From the IMG/VR virus record IMGVR_UViG_3300044522_000281, positions 1-22,399 of that record: a stretch of DNA of 22,399 bases. One strand, written 5' to 3'. This document shows positions 4,901 through 13,233 of this stretch, piece by piece. The notes below the pieces were generated by a model, which was not told the origin of the DNA, did no database searches, and worked only from the letters and a program-made list of their open reading frames with translations. The stretch comes from a virus. The translations under genes were made by a program, and so were the position numbers. Position 1 is the first letter of the stretch, and every line of letters starts with the position of its first letter.

Positions 4901-7900
4901 CTTTCTTTTCCCAAGCAGCTTTCTCTGCTTTTACCGTGGGTTCTTTCTTGCCAACAAGATGTTCTAATTCTGTGTTAAACCCATACTCTTTGTACTTATC
5001 ACGAAGAGGAACAGCTTCCGCAAGGATGTCATCCCGCGTGGCATTAGGTTTACCAATCAACTCCCGGAACTTGTCAATGGAAGCATCAGTTGCTTGGGGG
5101 ATTAATAGACCGCGCATCCGGTTAAATGTACGGCTCCACCAAAGATCCATTGTTAAATAACCTTCTGACCCAGAAAGGTTAGCATAGAAGGCACCAAGCT
5201 TTGGCCCAAAGTAAATAGCAGCAGCAGGTATCCGCGTGTTTGCCAGATAAGATGCATCTGATTTTTTGCCAATAGAACGCAGATAAGCGTTCATGTCAGC
5301 AACAGTTACTTCTTTCTTTAATACTTGTTCAAAGTTCTCGCCATGCTTAGCAAGCAGCACTTCAATTTGCTTCAAGTTGTTAATTAAAGCAGTGGCCCTT
5401 CTGTTGCCCATAGCAACCAAAGGCTTACCATCCCTAAGCTTTGCGTAAAGCTTTACAGCGTTGGATATGTTCTTGGTGACCTTCTCGCCATTGGATGTAA
5501 CAGCAACAATGGCAGAGAAAACAGACTGCGCATGTCTGTTATAACCAAGCTCTGGGAATCTTGTGGAAAGCTGTTTAACTGCTTTAGGATAGTTATTAGA
5601 GTACCAGCCTAACCCAGTGCCCGTCTTAGAAGAGGATGCAAGTTGATAAGATACCTCATCTGCTAATGCCCTAGATATGGTATTTAAATCATCAGTGGTT
5701 AATTCTTTCCGATTCATTTGCCCCTGGTTCTCAAGAGTTTCTCTATTGAGAGCTATAGCAATATCACGGACTTTATTAAACCGGTTCCTCACTGCCTTTG
5801 TTTTTAATCCAAGCTCGTTTCTGGCAAAAGCATCATTTGCCTCCATGATCCCTCTTGTGGACAATGGAATAGAACGCAGGCTTAGCTTTTCTTGTTTCTT
5901 AGATTCATACTCTGCTTTGGTTCCTTGGTATTCAACAGGCGTGTTATGGTTCAACACAACCATCATACCCATCTTGGGAACTGCATAGCCATCATACCCA
6001 GCGTCAACAATCAACGATTCCATCGTGTTTGCATCGCCACGGGCTTCTGAATAAAGCCTGCTTACGACTGCTGGAGGTGCCAGATTGTCAAAAGTTTGGG
6101 TGTACACATAACCACCCAACCCGGACTCAGGCAGAGGCATAGTGCCATCTGGCTTGGCAATGTAGAAGTAGACCCGCTTTTTAATGCGGTCATCCCAGTG
6201 GGTTTCCAGCCGACGAGACTCAGCCCCACGCAGCCCAGTGCCGTACTTAAGCGCATCTAGGGTGTCAGTTTTTGCTTTGCCGTAATGTACCCCGCTAAAA
6301 GCAACGGAGTCTGGTTGCTTTGTACCAAGGGTTATCCCTCGTAAGGAGTACTTGGTTGCAGCAACTTGCAACTCTACTGCTTGTTCGTATTCAACAAGAG
6401 GAGTTTTAGCAACAGCTTCATCACCAGCCTTTAAATCACCCTTAGGGTTAAAAGATGGGTCATAAACATAAAACACCAAGTCTGGATTGCCGTTTTGGAA
6501 TTGCTTAAACTTCTGGAAATCCCAGAGTTCAGTCGCCATCTCTGGGTTAAATTCAACCCTAGCAACTGGACGGAATTGTGCCTTGCCCAATACGCTGGGA
6601 AGCTTTGTCCTGTAAGCATCTATTCTTCTGCCGCCTTCTTCAACAGCAAGGCGCAATGTTGGGTATGCTTGTCCACCACCGCCAGAGAAGAATGAACCAA
6701 TCTCATCGCCAATCAAAGCAAAGCCTGATTCTTTGTCTTCCGACAGGAAAAGCCTAGCGTCTTGATATGTTTCTAAATCATGCACATGCAAGGGGAAGGC
6801 ATATTCTCTGCCGCGCTTTACACGGTCAACAGCATTCCTAAACATCTTTGCATCTTTGCGGGAATCCAATTCTTGAAATACAGGCTCATCTTTAGATATG
6901 CCTTCTTTCCAAGTCCAGTCAGGCATAAGCCCAACCTTCTGATCAGCAAAAGCGGTTTCAAAAACTTTTGCTTTTCTGTTTTTTTCCCCATTAGGACCGT
7001 AGTTTACTTCGCTATTTTGCCCTCTAGTTTCACTAGTAAGAGCTTTTAAAGCGGGCCCATAGAATAATTTTGCATGAGCTTGCCATGCGTTTTCTTCACC
7101 TTCAGCCCTAAACCCAGCACCTTCAAGCCCGTGCCCAAACGCATCATGCACAGCACGGAACAAATCATTTGCCGTAACCATGCGTTCAATGCCGTTCTGG
7201 TCTTCCCATAAAAGACCAGTATCCGCAAGCATTGGGTTGTTTTTAACAGCAGATTCTGTTCTGCCATCTGGCCCATACCCATCGTATGTGCCATAAACTG
7301 CCATTGTTTTATTTGCGCGGAGATCCCGCATGGAATTCCAGGCATTACCATCATAGGGGTCTGTTTCCCCGTCAAAAAACGTAAACTTATACCCGCTATC
7401 ACTTAACGCATCAAATTGATCCCGAACTTGCCGAATCATATCGGCATAAGCTTCTTTTACTTTGGGGTCTTCCGGGTTATTTGGCATTGCCAAATAAGCT
7501 TTTGCAAGACGTTTAGCCCGGTCTACGTTTAATTCAACGTATTCAGATTGCCTCTTATAAGGTATGCCGTATTTCTTGGCATACTTCTCAGCAACAGCTA
7601 CTAGCTCTGAATTGGGCCCACCCCCCTGCACAGTCGGCGCACCAGAAAGCGCCGTATCTTTTCCGCTTCTATCCCGTCCTCCTCCGTCTCCGGTCGGCGC
7701 GGATCGTCCTCCTCGTATTGAGAGCTTTCCTTCATCGCCGCCATCGCTTCCTTGCCCGCCTCTATCGCCGGGTCTAAGCGCAGGTTCTCCAGATCTAGCT
7801 TGTTCACTTGCTTCTCCTTGTTGAGTGCCTGATTGTACGCCTGACTGTGTGCCACTAGTGGTTGACCCTCCTCTTGAAGGGGCTTTTAGCTCACCGCGTG

Positions 7901-10900
7901 CAATCTTGCCAAAGATCTGCCTAGCAGCTTGCTCAGAGGTGTAGATCCCATTGCCCTGTAAAGCACTCTTAATCGCGTCAAACAAGCTAATCAGCCTGTT
8001 TAGGATTGCCTTGAGCATCCCAGGAGGAGCCCCGCTGGTGTCGAAGTCACCGAAGGCATCTGCGATTGCTTCTTCAATGATGGCATTGGGGTCAGACTTG
8101 AACTCAGGCCGCTCCATGTAGGCATCGTAACGGGACTTCTCTCCCTCTTTTAAAGGGTTGCCATCTTCGTTGCGAGTCTTCAAATAGGTGTCAATCCACC
8201 CATCATTGGCCTGTTTGGTCAGAGCCTTCCATTGACTTTCACTGAAGAAGCCCAGTTCCTTCAGGGCATGGATAGCTTCATGGCGCAGAGTCCTTACAGG
8301 CTTGTCTGCGTCCAGTGCAATCTTGATGAGCTTTGCTGAGTAAGAGCCTTCATACTTCTTGGACTCAATGTCATCCATGATCTTGACGGCAACATCCTTA
8401 AGGCCCATGCGGTTAAGCATCTTGCTCAGGATGTTCTTAAACTGCTCCGTCTTCTCAGCAATCCTAGCGGGGCCCTCAGCTTTAAATGCCTCAATGGCAG
8501 CTAAGTCTTGCTTCTCAACCTCAGAGAGTTCTGCTGGGGGCTTGGCTTCCTTGGCTGCTTCTTTGGGCTTACGCTTGGAGAAGTACTCCTTTTCCTGGGC
8601 TTCTGTCCCGGTCTTAGCAGCAGTAACAAGCTCTTCAGACAGGGCTATTGCCTCTGTCAAAGCATTGGAATCCTTAATGCCCAGCAGTTGGGCAATAGTC
8701 TCTACAAACTTGCTCCAAGCAGTGGTCTTCTCATAAGCAATCTTAGATAACCAGTACTGGAAATCAGGGTTACCCCATGCCTCGCTTACAAACTCATGGA
8801 TGTTGGTAAGACCATACGGTTTATGAGTATTGGCATATTGTTTGTTATGTAATGGATTTACCTCTTCACGAACTTTTCCAAGGTTTTCTTTTACATGTTC
8901 AAACAGTTTTTGCAACTTCCTAACTATTGGCTTTTGTTCCGCTGTTGGGTTATCTATTGAATAGCTGGTAATTGCATGAGTGTATTCATGCGTTAATATG
9001 TTTTCATCTTTTGCAAAATACGGGCTTTGTATTTCAACAGTGTTTGTGCTGCGGTCAAAACTTCCAGCAATGGCAGTCCTTTTTGAAATAACCCGACCAA
9101 TGGATTGCCGCAGACGATCTTCACCAAGTTCTTTTGTTTCTTCTTCAAGTTTTGCTAAAGTATTAAGGAAAGACTTTTTTACAATTGTTTCCCCTCTTTG
9201 GAACTCACGAAGAGTAATTTCATGGTTCCCATTACCAAGATCATCTATTATTACGTCTTTTGGCAAAAGAACATATGGGCTTAATAATTTATATGGAACA
9301 TGATCCATATCATTTGGCAACTGTTCAACAATTGGCTTTAACTCCCGCATTGCATCAAGTTGATTGATGTGCATGGTATGAGCAACAACTGTGTTTTGAT
9401 CAGCGGTTCTACGAGAGTAATCTTCCTGTTCACTTGCTTCTGGGTTAATTCTTGTCTTTAACCCTGGAATTAAACTAGCCAGTTCGGCTATTTTCTGTGT
9501 GAATACATTTTTGCTTTTGCTTAAAGCAGAAAGAACCCCTGGGGTGTCTTCCAGCATCACAGCTTTGGCGGCAGGTTGATTTACTCTCCCACTTAAATTC
9601 CACCCGCCCGCTCCTCTTACCGCGCCTGTTGCTTTGCCAAATGCTTCTCTTTCTTTAAGCATTGAAGGCTGACGCTCAGCCGCTGTCGTTGAAGGCCCAA
9701 CTAACGACATCTCTTCTACTGAAGGGGGTGCTGCTGTTTCTCCTCCAACAGTGCCTGTAACATTCTGCCCAGTAGAAACCATTCCATCTGGCTGAGTGGC
9801 TGCAACTCCTGGGGTGGTGCTTCCTGCACCGGGCTCGCTAGCCAACACAGTGCTTTCTCCACCTGGGGCTGTGTCAGTTGTTCCAACATTTACAGTTCCT
9901 TGTGTCGCAGGAGTTACAGGCTTAAAGAATGGGATTGATTCTATAAAGGTATCAATGTTCTGGGACGTAGCTCCAGGCTTAATACCTGCCTTGTACTTAT
10001 TAAGTATGTCAATAACGGCAGCAGCTTGCTCCGGATTGCTTATGTCCTTACCAACAATCTGGTCAAATATATTGGTCTTGCTCTTGTTCTGAACAAACCC
10101 AATAGAGTTTGCCAGTTGTGCTGAAATGACCGTGGACAGATCAGCAGGAAGGAATGACAGATCCCCTGCGCCTTCAGCCTGTGGCTGTAAAGAGCGTGAT
10201 GCCTCATCAAGTTTCTTTAACAGGAAATCATTTACTACACCCTCTGTATCGTTAAGAGATGCAGTGTTGGCAGCTTTAATTGCAGCCTTAATTTCAGGTG
10301 TCTGGGGTAAGGCTTGTAATGTCCCTATGTACGCAGGGATTTGCCCATACGGAAGATTGTTTAAATCTTGCTCGTTAAGGATGGGGGAGACAGGGGGAGG
10401 CGGGGGAGCAGGCGGCGGGAGTAGATTTAACTTCTCTTCGTCTATTTCATTCTTCAACCGCTGAGCAGCATCAGCCAAGGACTCACCGGGGCGTTGCCCA
10501 GGCATAGCACCTACAACCTCAGCTTCACGTTGTTCCCTGCCGCGCTCAAAGTAACGCCCAACAGGAGCCATAGCCCCACCAAGGGCAGCACCGCCCAGGA
10601 AGCTGTCTAGGTATTCCTTCTGCGCTTTCTCATCGGTAAGGCTTAAGCCCGCCTGTAACCGTTCAAAGACTTGCTGGCCGGCTTCTGTAAGCCCCTCTAC
10701 CCCCATTGTCTTGCCGGTAGAAAGAGCGTAGTCCGCAACAGTTCTCTTTAAACCTTGAGTAGCAATAGCCTCGGCTTCTTCTGCCGTCATCTTCTTACCA
10801 GCAGCACCAAAGATTCCCCGGACACCAGGGATCATCTTCAAGGACAGCACATCCAACGCAGCCTGCGGGATAGCAGCCAAGGCAGCAGAACCAAGCTCAG

Positions 10901-11435
10901 CATCGGCTAAGGAAGAACCTTCTTCCATTTTCCGGGTAAGGTTTGATCCAGTGAACTGAGCACCAGATACGAGACCAGTAAGGCCCATGCCTATCCCGGT
11001 TGCAACAGCAGGAGCAATGGTGGCCGGTAAGGCTAGGGTGGCAACACCAGCAAGTGCAGGAGCAGCCATATAGGCAGCAGACCCGCCAGCAAGCTCTTTA
11101 AGCTTCTTTAAAGGAGACTGTGACCAGTCATCTTCAGTGGGCTGAAAGATCTTTGCGGACTCTTCACGTTGCTTGGCTATATAGTCTTCAGCAGACTTAA
11201 TATCCATCAAGCCAGTCTTGGCTGCAAGCGCAGCCGCATCACCTTTTAAACCTTTAAAGCCTGCCTGTAATGCCGGGAAAAATCCAGACTTAGTTTCATC
11301 CGGAGGAGCAGGAGGCCTATTAGAGTTTGGAAACTTTGCCAAAACAGCTTGCGCCACTTGGGCATCGGTAGCATCGTCAGGGCCTTCAATTTGGTATGTG
11401 CCCCCATCAGGAGCGGTAACACGATAAGTAGCCAT
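1893..11435 (-). CDS. Giant polyvalent internal-virion-type protein, 3180 aa
   Basis: A single uninterrupted 9.5-kb gene. Residues 1-30 form a small domain (YRVTAPDGGTYQIEGPDDAT). Residues 117-160 and 180-212 are hydrophobic Ala/Gly-rich helices, and 340-349 is proline-rich. HEYTH (816-820, with NIHEFVSE near 879) and HEAIH (1052-1056, with EEAIADAF from 1121) look like two zinc metallopeptidase sites. H-D-A-F-G-H is at 1430-1435. A GNAT-like segment (GFALIGDEIGSFFS) starts at 1571. About 1700-1836 is ADP-ribosyltransferase-like, 1860-2290 is a conserved polyvalent-protein domain (FGPKLGAFYANLSG, LWWSRTFNR), and 2330-3180 is LPD38-like (FLNARIQGLD). Such proteins are packaged or injected with DNA in many phages. 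The start overlaps the previous stop (TAATG) without a clear ribosome binding site. Enzyme activities are inferred from motifs only. Confidence 0.95.
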   Translation of the reverse strand: MATYRVTAPDGGTYQIEGPDDATDAQVAQAVLAKFPNSNRPPAPPDETKSGFFPALQAGFKGLKGDAAALAAKTGLMDIKSAEDYIAKQREESAKIFQPTEDDWSQSPLKKLKELAGGSAAYMAAPALAGVATLALPATIAPAVATGIGMGLTGLVSGAQFTGSNLTRKMEEGSSLADAELGSAALAAIPQAALDVLSLKMIPGVRGIFGAAGKKMTAEEAEAIATQGLKRTVADYALSTGKTMGVEGLTEAGQQVFERLQAGLSLTDEKAQKEYLDSFLGGAALGGAMAPVGRYFERGREQREAEVVGAMPGQRPGESLADAAQRLKNEIDEEKLNLLPPPAPPPPPVSPILNEQDLNNLPYGQIPAYIGTLQALPQTPEIKAAIKAANTASLNDTEGVVNDFLLKKLDEASRSLQPQAEGAGDLSFLPADLSTVISAQLANSIGFVQNKSKTNIFDQIVGKDISNPEQAAAVIDILNKYKAGIKPGATSQNIDTFIESIPFFKPVTPATQGTVNVGTTDTAPGGESTVLASEPGAGSTTPGVAATQPDGMVSTGQNVTGTVGGETAAPPSVEEMSLVGPSTTAAERQPSMLKEREAFGKATGAVRGAGGWNLSGRVNQPAAKAVMLEDTPGVLSALSKSKNVFTQKIAELASLIPGLKTRINPEASEQEDYSRRTADQNTVVAHTMHINQLDAMRELKPIVEQLPNDMDHVPYKLLSPYVLLPKDVIIDDLGNGNHEITLREFQRGETIVKKSFLNTLAKLEEETKELGEDRLRQSIGRVISKRTAIAGSFDRSTNTVEIQSPYFAKDENILTHEYTHAITSYSIDNPTAEQKPIVRKLQKLFEHVKENLGKVREEVNPLHNKQYANTHKPYGLTNIHEFVSEAWGNPDFQYWLSKIAYEKTTAWSKFVETIAQLLGIKDSNALTEAIALSEELVTAAKTGTEAQEKEYFSKRKPKEAAKEAKPPAELSEVEKQDLAAIEAFKAEGPARIAEKTEQFKNILSKMLNRMGLKDVAVKIMDDIESKKYEGSYSAKLIKIALDADKPVRTLRHEAIHALKELGFFSESQWKALTKQANDGWIDTYLKTRNEDGNPLKEGEKSRYDAYMERPEFKSDPNAIIEEAIADAFGDFDTSGAPPGMLKAILNRLISLFDAIKSALQGNGIYTSEQAARQIFGKIARGELKAPSRGGSTTSGTQSGVQSGTQQGEASEQARSGEPALRPGDRGGQGSDGGDEGKLSIRGGRSAPTGDGGGRDRSGKDTALSGAPTVQGGGPNSELVAVAEKYAKKYGIPYKRQSEYVELNVDRAKRLAKAYLAMPNNPEDPKVKEAYADMIRQVRDQFDALSDSGYKFTFFDGETDPYDGNAWNSMRDLRANKTMAVYGTYDGYGPDGRTESAVKNNPMLADTGLLWEDQNGIERMVTANDLFRAVHDAFGHGLEGAGFRAEGEENAWQAHAKLFYGPALKALTSETRGQNSEVNYGPNGEKNRKAKVFETAFADQKVGLMPDWTWKEGISKDEPVFQELDSRKDAKMFRNAVDRVKRGREYAFPLHVHDLETYQDARLFLSEDKESGFALIGDEIGSFFSGGGGQAYPTLRLAVEEGGRRIDAYRTKLPSVLGKAQFRPVARVEFNPEMATELWDFQKFKQFQNGNPDLVFYVYDPSFNPKGDLKAGDEAVAKTPLVEYEQAVELQVAATKYSLRGITLGTKQPDSVAFSGVHYGKAKTDTLDALKYGTGLRGAESRRLETHWDDRIKKRVYFYIAKPDGTMPLPESGLGGYVYTQTFDNLAPPAVVSRLYSEARGDANTMESLIVDAGYDGYAVPKMGMMVVLNHNTPVEYQGTKAEYESKKQEKLSLRSIPLSTRGIMEANDAFARNELGLKTKAVRNRFNKVRDIAIALNRETLENQGQMNRKELTTDDLNTISRALADEVSYQLASSSKTGTGLGWYSNNYPKAVKQLSTRFPELGYNRHAQSVFSAIVAVTSNGEKVTKNISNAVKLYAKLRDGKPLVAMGNRRATALINNLKQIEVLLAKHGENFEQVLKKEVTVADMNAYLRSIGKKSDASYLANTRIPAAAIYFGPKLGAFYANLSGSEGYLTMDLWWSRTFNRMRGLLIPQATDASIDKFRELIGKPNATRDDILAEAVPLRDKYKEYGFNTELEHLVGKKEPTVKAEKAAWEKKARVVAEDAFDQLMYENRLEKMANTIYKNEYEMLEEAPFGSSDRKFMYDAARRTQKLLQEEKINLSLADIQAALWYYEKRLYGKLSGKKADDIGYEEAIIKQSSEGSGRPRPSVVFDRGVNTGNVAAGESGTPDESGGVPAGSTEKLSLRSTWRASANAAIDRTSVARIEEGWASRLLSAISPKHFSEYRQVWLNRYNQLGVYDKQRADRMGGFGLLADASSEAAAMMSDYGAGLTAAVFSKSGGVPVFANGMTTVSTLNGTIKGPLEIFSVLTKLGKGDPDIYRAYQLWAGVKRGKRLMPSATNPNGTEINYTPPDIAEAAYYENLYPEFVDVQKEWIKYNNQLSKYLMDTGVINDEGRKEWIKYGDYIPFYRQMDDEPTIGPKLFQSLTGVKPPKKLKGGSDAPVADFLETIIRNTQSAIQMGIKNTAGQKAVTVALSLNAPGSTDVLEPLSFVSTGDDTITILVNGMKKSFRSQDRLWLQAVTSLNLPDVPFMGIFSKPAQLLRTLVTKEPGFMLANMIRDSMSSHVTSGIGSVNPATTIRNFAAAIAGKSPEFQALFNAGILGGNEYSESIVQSGNKFASDLRKTAGYRTANEKLASPVTGIWEALEKGTTASDAATRMQVYREVLAKTNNEAEAIYRAVEVMNFNRKGNSAIVRVLTASIPFLNARIQGLDVFYRAAFGKGINQQSADAIQKQFFIRGATMMAMSCMYWALTHDDDEYKKQEQETKDNYWLLPSLGIKLPIPFEVGILFKVIPERIMALTFGKDTNKDFTESMVRQLSGTLSLNPIPQVAKPFVEYATNYNFFTGRPLVGQGMEGVESGYQTGPNTSGIATDIGRATGISPLKLDHLLGGFTGTMGMYAFSLMDSIYKINNDSTDASKRFEQSPVIKRFLLDPEARGTVSAYYEIKNSTDAAVRTSGLLERTMNFKEWGPYYKDNIKLLATKDYMLDLEKTMKEFREMKLLIRASKMEPDEKRDALLNITKAENKLTANIQVIKKNID

Positions 11436-11437
11436 TA
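11433..11437 (-). promoter_or_regulatory. TAATG stop/start coupling site before the giant gene
   Basis: The TAA of the 595-aa gene shares its last A with the ATG of the giant gene. The bases just upstream on the minus strand (AAGTTACCCAAA) contain no convincing Shine-Dalgarno sequence, unlike the 782-aa and 710-aa genes, which have AGGAG and GGGGAGG. Translation of the giant protein probably depends on ribosomes finishing the upstream gene. Confidence 0.55.
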
Positions 11438-13222
11438 TTTGGGTAACTTAGTTACGTTAAACCCCGTTGGGGCATTGAAGGCCGCATCATTTAAATTAAC
11501 AGGAGGAGGCAATCCTTTTGCTTTTTCATGTTGCTCATACATTGCCCGTTCAGTTTTGTATATCTGATCGTTAATTGGCTTGACGGCATTTGCTTTGTAT
11601 GCCTCATGTTGACCCAAGATGGTTTCAAATTCTGCTCTAGCAGTTTTGTCGCCTGTGCCAGCCAAAGCAATAACAGGTTTGTTTCTTTCGTTAAAGACTT
11701 TATCAAGTTCGGCAATGATTGCTTGTTTGTTATTGTTAAATTTAGCCAAGCCTGCGTTAAATGTCCCTATGCTGTTAGCAGTTTTAGTAAGATCGTTGGC
11801 CTCTCTCATGGTGCTAATCTTAATCCTGTCAAGGTTAGCCATAGTGTCAGTATTGTAAAGACTGGCCCCAATACTACCTGATTGACCAGCAAGTTGAGCT
11901 TTACGGTCTGCGTTGTCTTTGAGTATGGTGTTAACGTCTTTAATAGCGGCGATGTACTTCTCTTGGTCACCAACCTTCTTGGCATTCTGAGCATCAACAA
12001 TAAGCCCGCTAAGCTGAGCATTGGTCAGTCTACGGGTAGTATCCGCTTCCGTCAACCTGCGCTCTTCCTCACCAACCCGTGCCATGCCTTCACCATTGCG
12101 GTTCATAGACATATCCCGCATCAATTCTCTAAACTGCCTTGAGCCAAAGCTTTCTTTACGCTCCTTGGCGGCAGTGTCATACTCTTCTTGAGCCCGCCGA
12201 TACGCAGCAAGTTGCTCAATGCCGGCAAGAGGTTGATCAGCCCGCATCTTGTTTAAGCGGTTAACTTCATTCCGTTGCTCAGTCGTATCAACGTCTTGGG
12301 CATACTTTTGTGTCCGCTGTATCATCCCTTCTACAGATTCCGGTCCAGTCTGTGCGGGGGGACGGGGAGTCTGTTGAACAGGGCGGGAAACGGCTTGCGC
12401 CACGGGAGGCCTTGAGGACTGAACATCCCTCGTGTCCATCATTGAAGTAGGAGCCGCATTCGGTATATCGCGGGTGTCTTTTTGTCCTTCAACTGTACGT
12501 TTTCTTTCTCCTTGAGGAGCATAAAATTGGTTGGAGATAACAGACAGAAGCTCTTTCCTTGCTGCATCAGCATCTCGTTGAGCAGCCTCCAGCCCCTGTG
12601 GATCATTTTGTTTCTTTATGATTCCGTATTGGTTTAATACAGCATTTGCCCGTGCAGCTTCATCTTTTGCTCTTTGTAAATCAACATTCTCATCTGGCTT
12701 TTCAAAAGCCCGCCTTAACAAACCAGCAGCCTTAGATGCCGCTTCAAGTTCTGCTGCGGTTGGCTCTGCTTCAGGAACCCTCTGCCCTTGTTCTCCAGTT
12801 CCTTGAAACCCCAGCACACCACCCTCTTTAAACCCATGCATGTTGTGTGCGTTTAAACCTGCAATGCCACCACTAGCCATTTGCTGAGGTTGAGCTTGTT
12901 GGGCTTGAGCCATCATCGCCTGTTGAGCCGCCTGCTGCTGTTGAGCCTGGATCTGCGCCCCAATGCCTGCGTTTTGCGCAATACTAGCAATCCCATTTTG
13001 CTGGGGTTGTGGTTGACTTTGAGGAGGAGCGGGTTGCCCTTCCGGAGCTTGAGGCTCAAAAGGTTGAGAAGCCTGTTGAGCAGCTTGTGCGGCCTGCATA
13101 GCCACGGTAGGGCCAGCCGGCCCCTGTGGGGTTGCCTGAGTCTTCTTAAACTCTTCTAGCGCCCTGGTCAAGTTAGCAAGGGCAGCAAACGAATCGGGAA
13201 TAACAGCTTGTGGATTGGACAT
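11435..13222 (-). CDS. Internal virion/ejection-type protein, Gln-rich, 595 aa
   Basis: ATG 13222 follows AAGGAA by a few bases. Residues 40-115 are dominated by Gln, Ala and Pro. Residues 115-139 read MASGGIAGL, then HGFKEGGVLGF, a glycine-rich signature (GGIAxL...GG) found in internal proteins of many aquatic podoviruses. A related form occurs in the 782-aa neighbour. Residues about 155-235 and 300-560 are charged, alanine-rich helices with heptad character, likely coiled coils, joined by a Pro/Arg-rich linker around 240-300. No enzyme motif is visible. Its position between another structural protein and the giant payload protein suggests an inner-core or DNA-ejection component. A scaffold or tail-associated role remains possible because sequence identity to a named family is not apparent. 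Confidence 0.9.
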   Translation of the reverse strand: MSNPQAVIPDSFAALANLTRALEEFKKTQATPQGPAGPTVAMQAAQAAQQASQPFEPQAPEGQPAPPQSQPQPQQNGIASIAQNAGIGAQIQAQQQQAAQQAMMAQAQQAQPQQMASGGIAGLNAHNMHGFKEGGVLGFQGTGEQGQRVPEAEPTAAELEAASKAAGLLRRAFEKPDENVDLQRAKDEAARANAVLNQYGIIKKQNDPQGLEAAQRDADAARKELLSVISNQFYAPQGERKRTVEGQKDTRDIPNAAPTSMMDTRDVQSSRPPVAQAVSRPVQQTPRPPAQTGPESVEGMIQRTQKYAQDVDTTEQRNEVNRLNKMRADQPLAGIEQLAAYRRAQEEYDTAAKERKESFGSRQFRELMRDMSMNRNGEGMARVGEEERRLTEADTTRRLTNAQLSGLIVDAQNAKKVGDQEKYIAAIKDVNTILKDNADRKAQLAGQSGSIGASLYNTDTMANLDRIKISTMREANDLTKTANSIGTFNAGLAKFNNNKQAIIAELDKVFNERNKPVIALAGTGDKTARAEFETILGQHEAYKANAVKPINDQIYKTERAMYEQHEKAKGLPPPVNLNDAAFNAPTGFNVTKLPK

Positions 13223-13233
13223 TTGTTATTTCC

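Noticed and set aside
3142-10464. Many plus-strand open frames of 60 to 125 codons inside the giant gene
   Set aside because: They are antisense shadows of one continuous, domain-bearing gene, with compositions typical of reversed coding sequence and no family resemblance.
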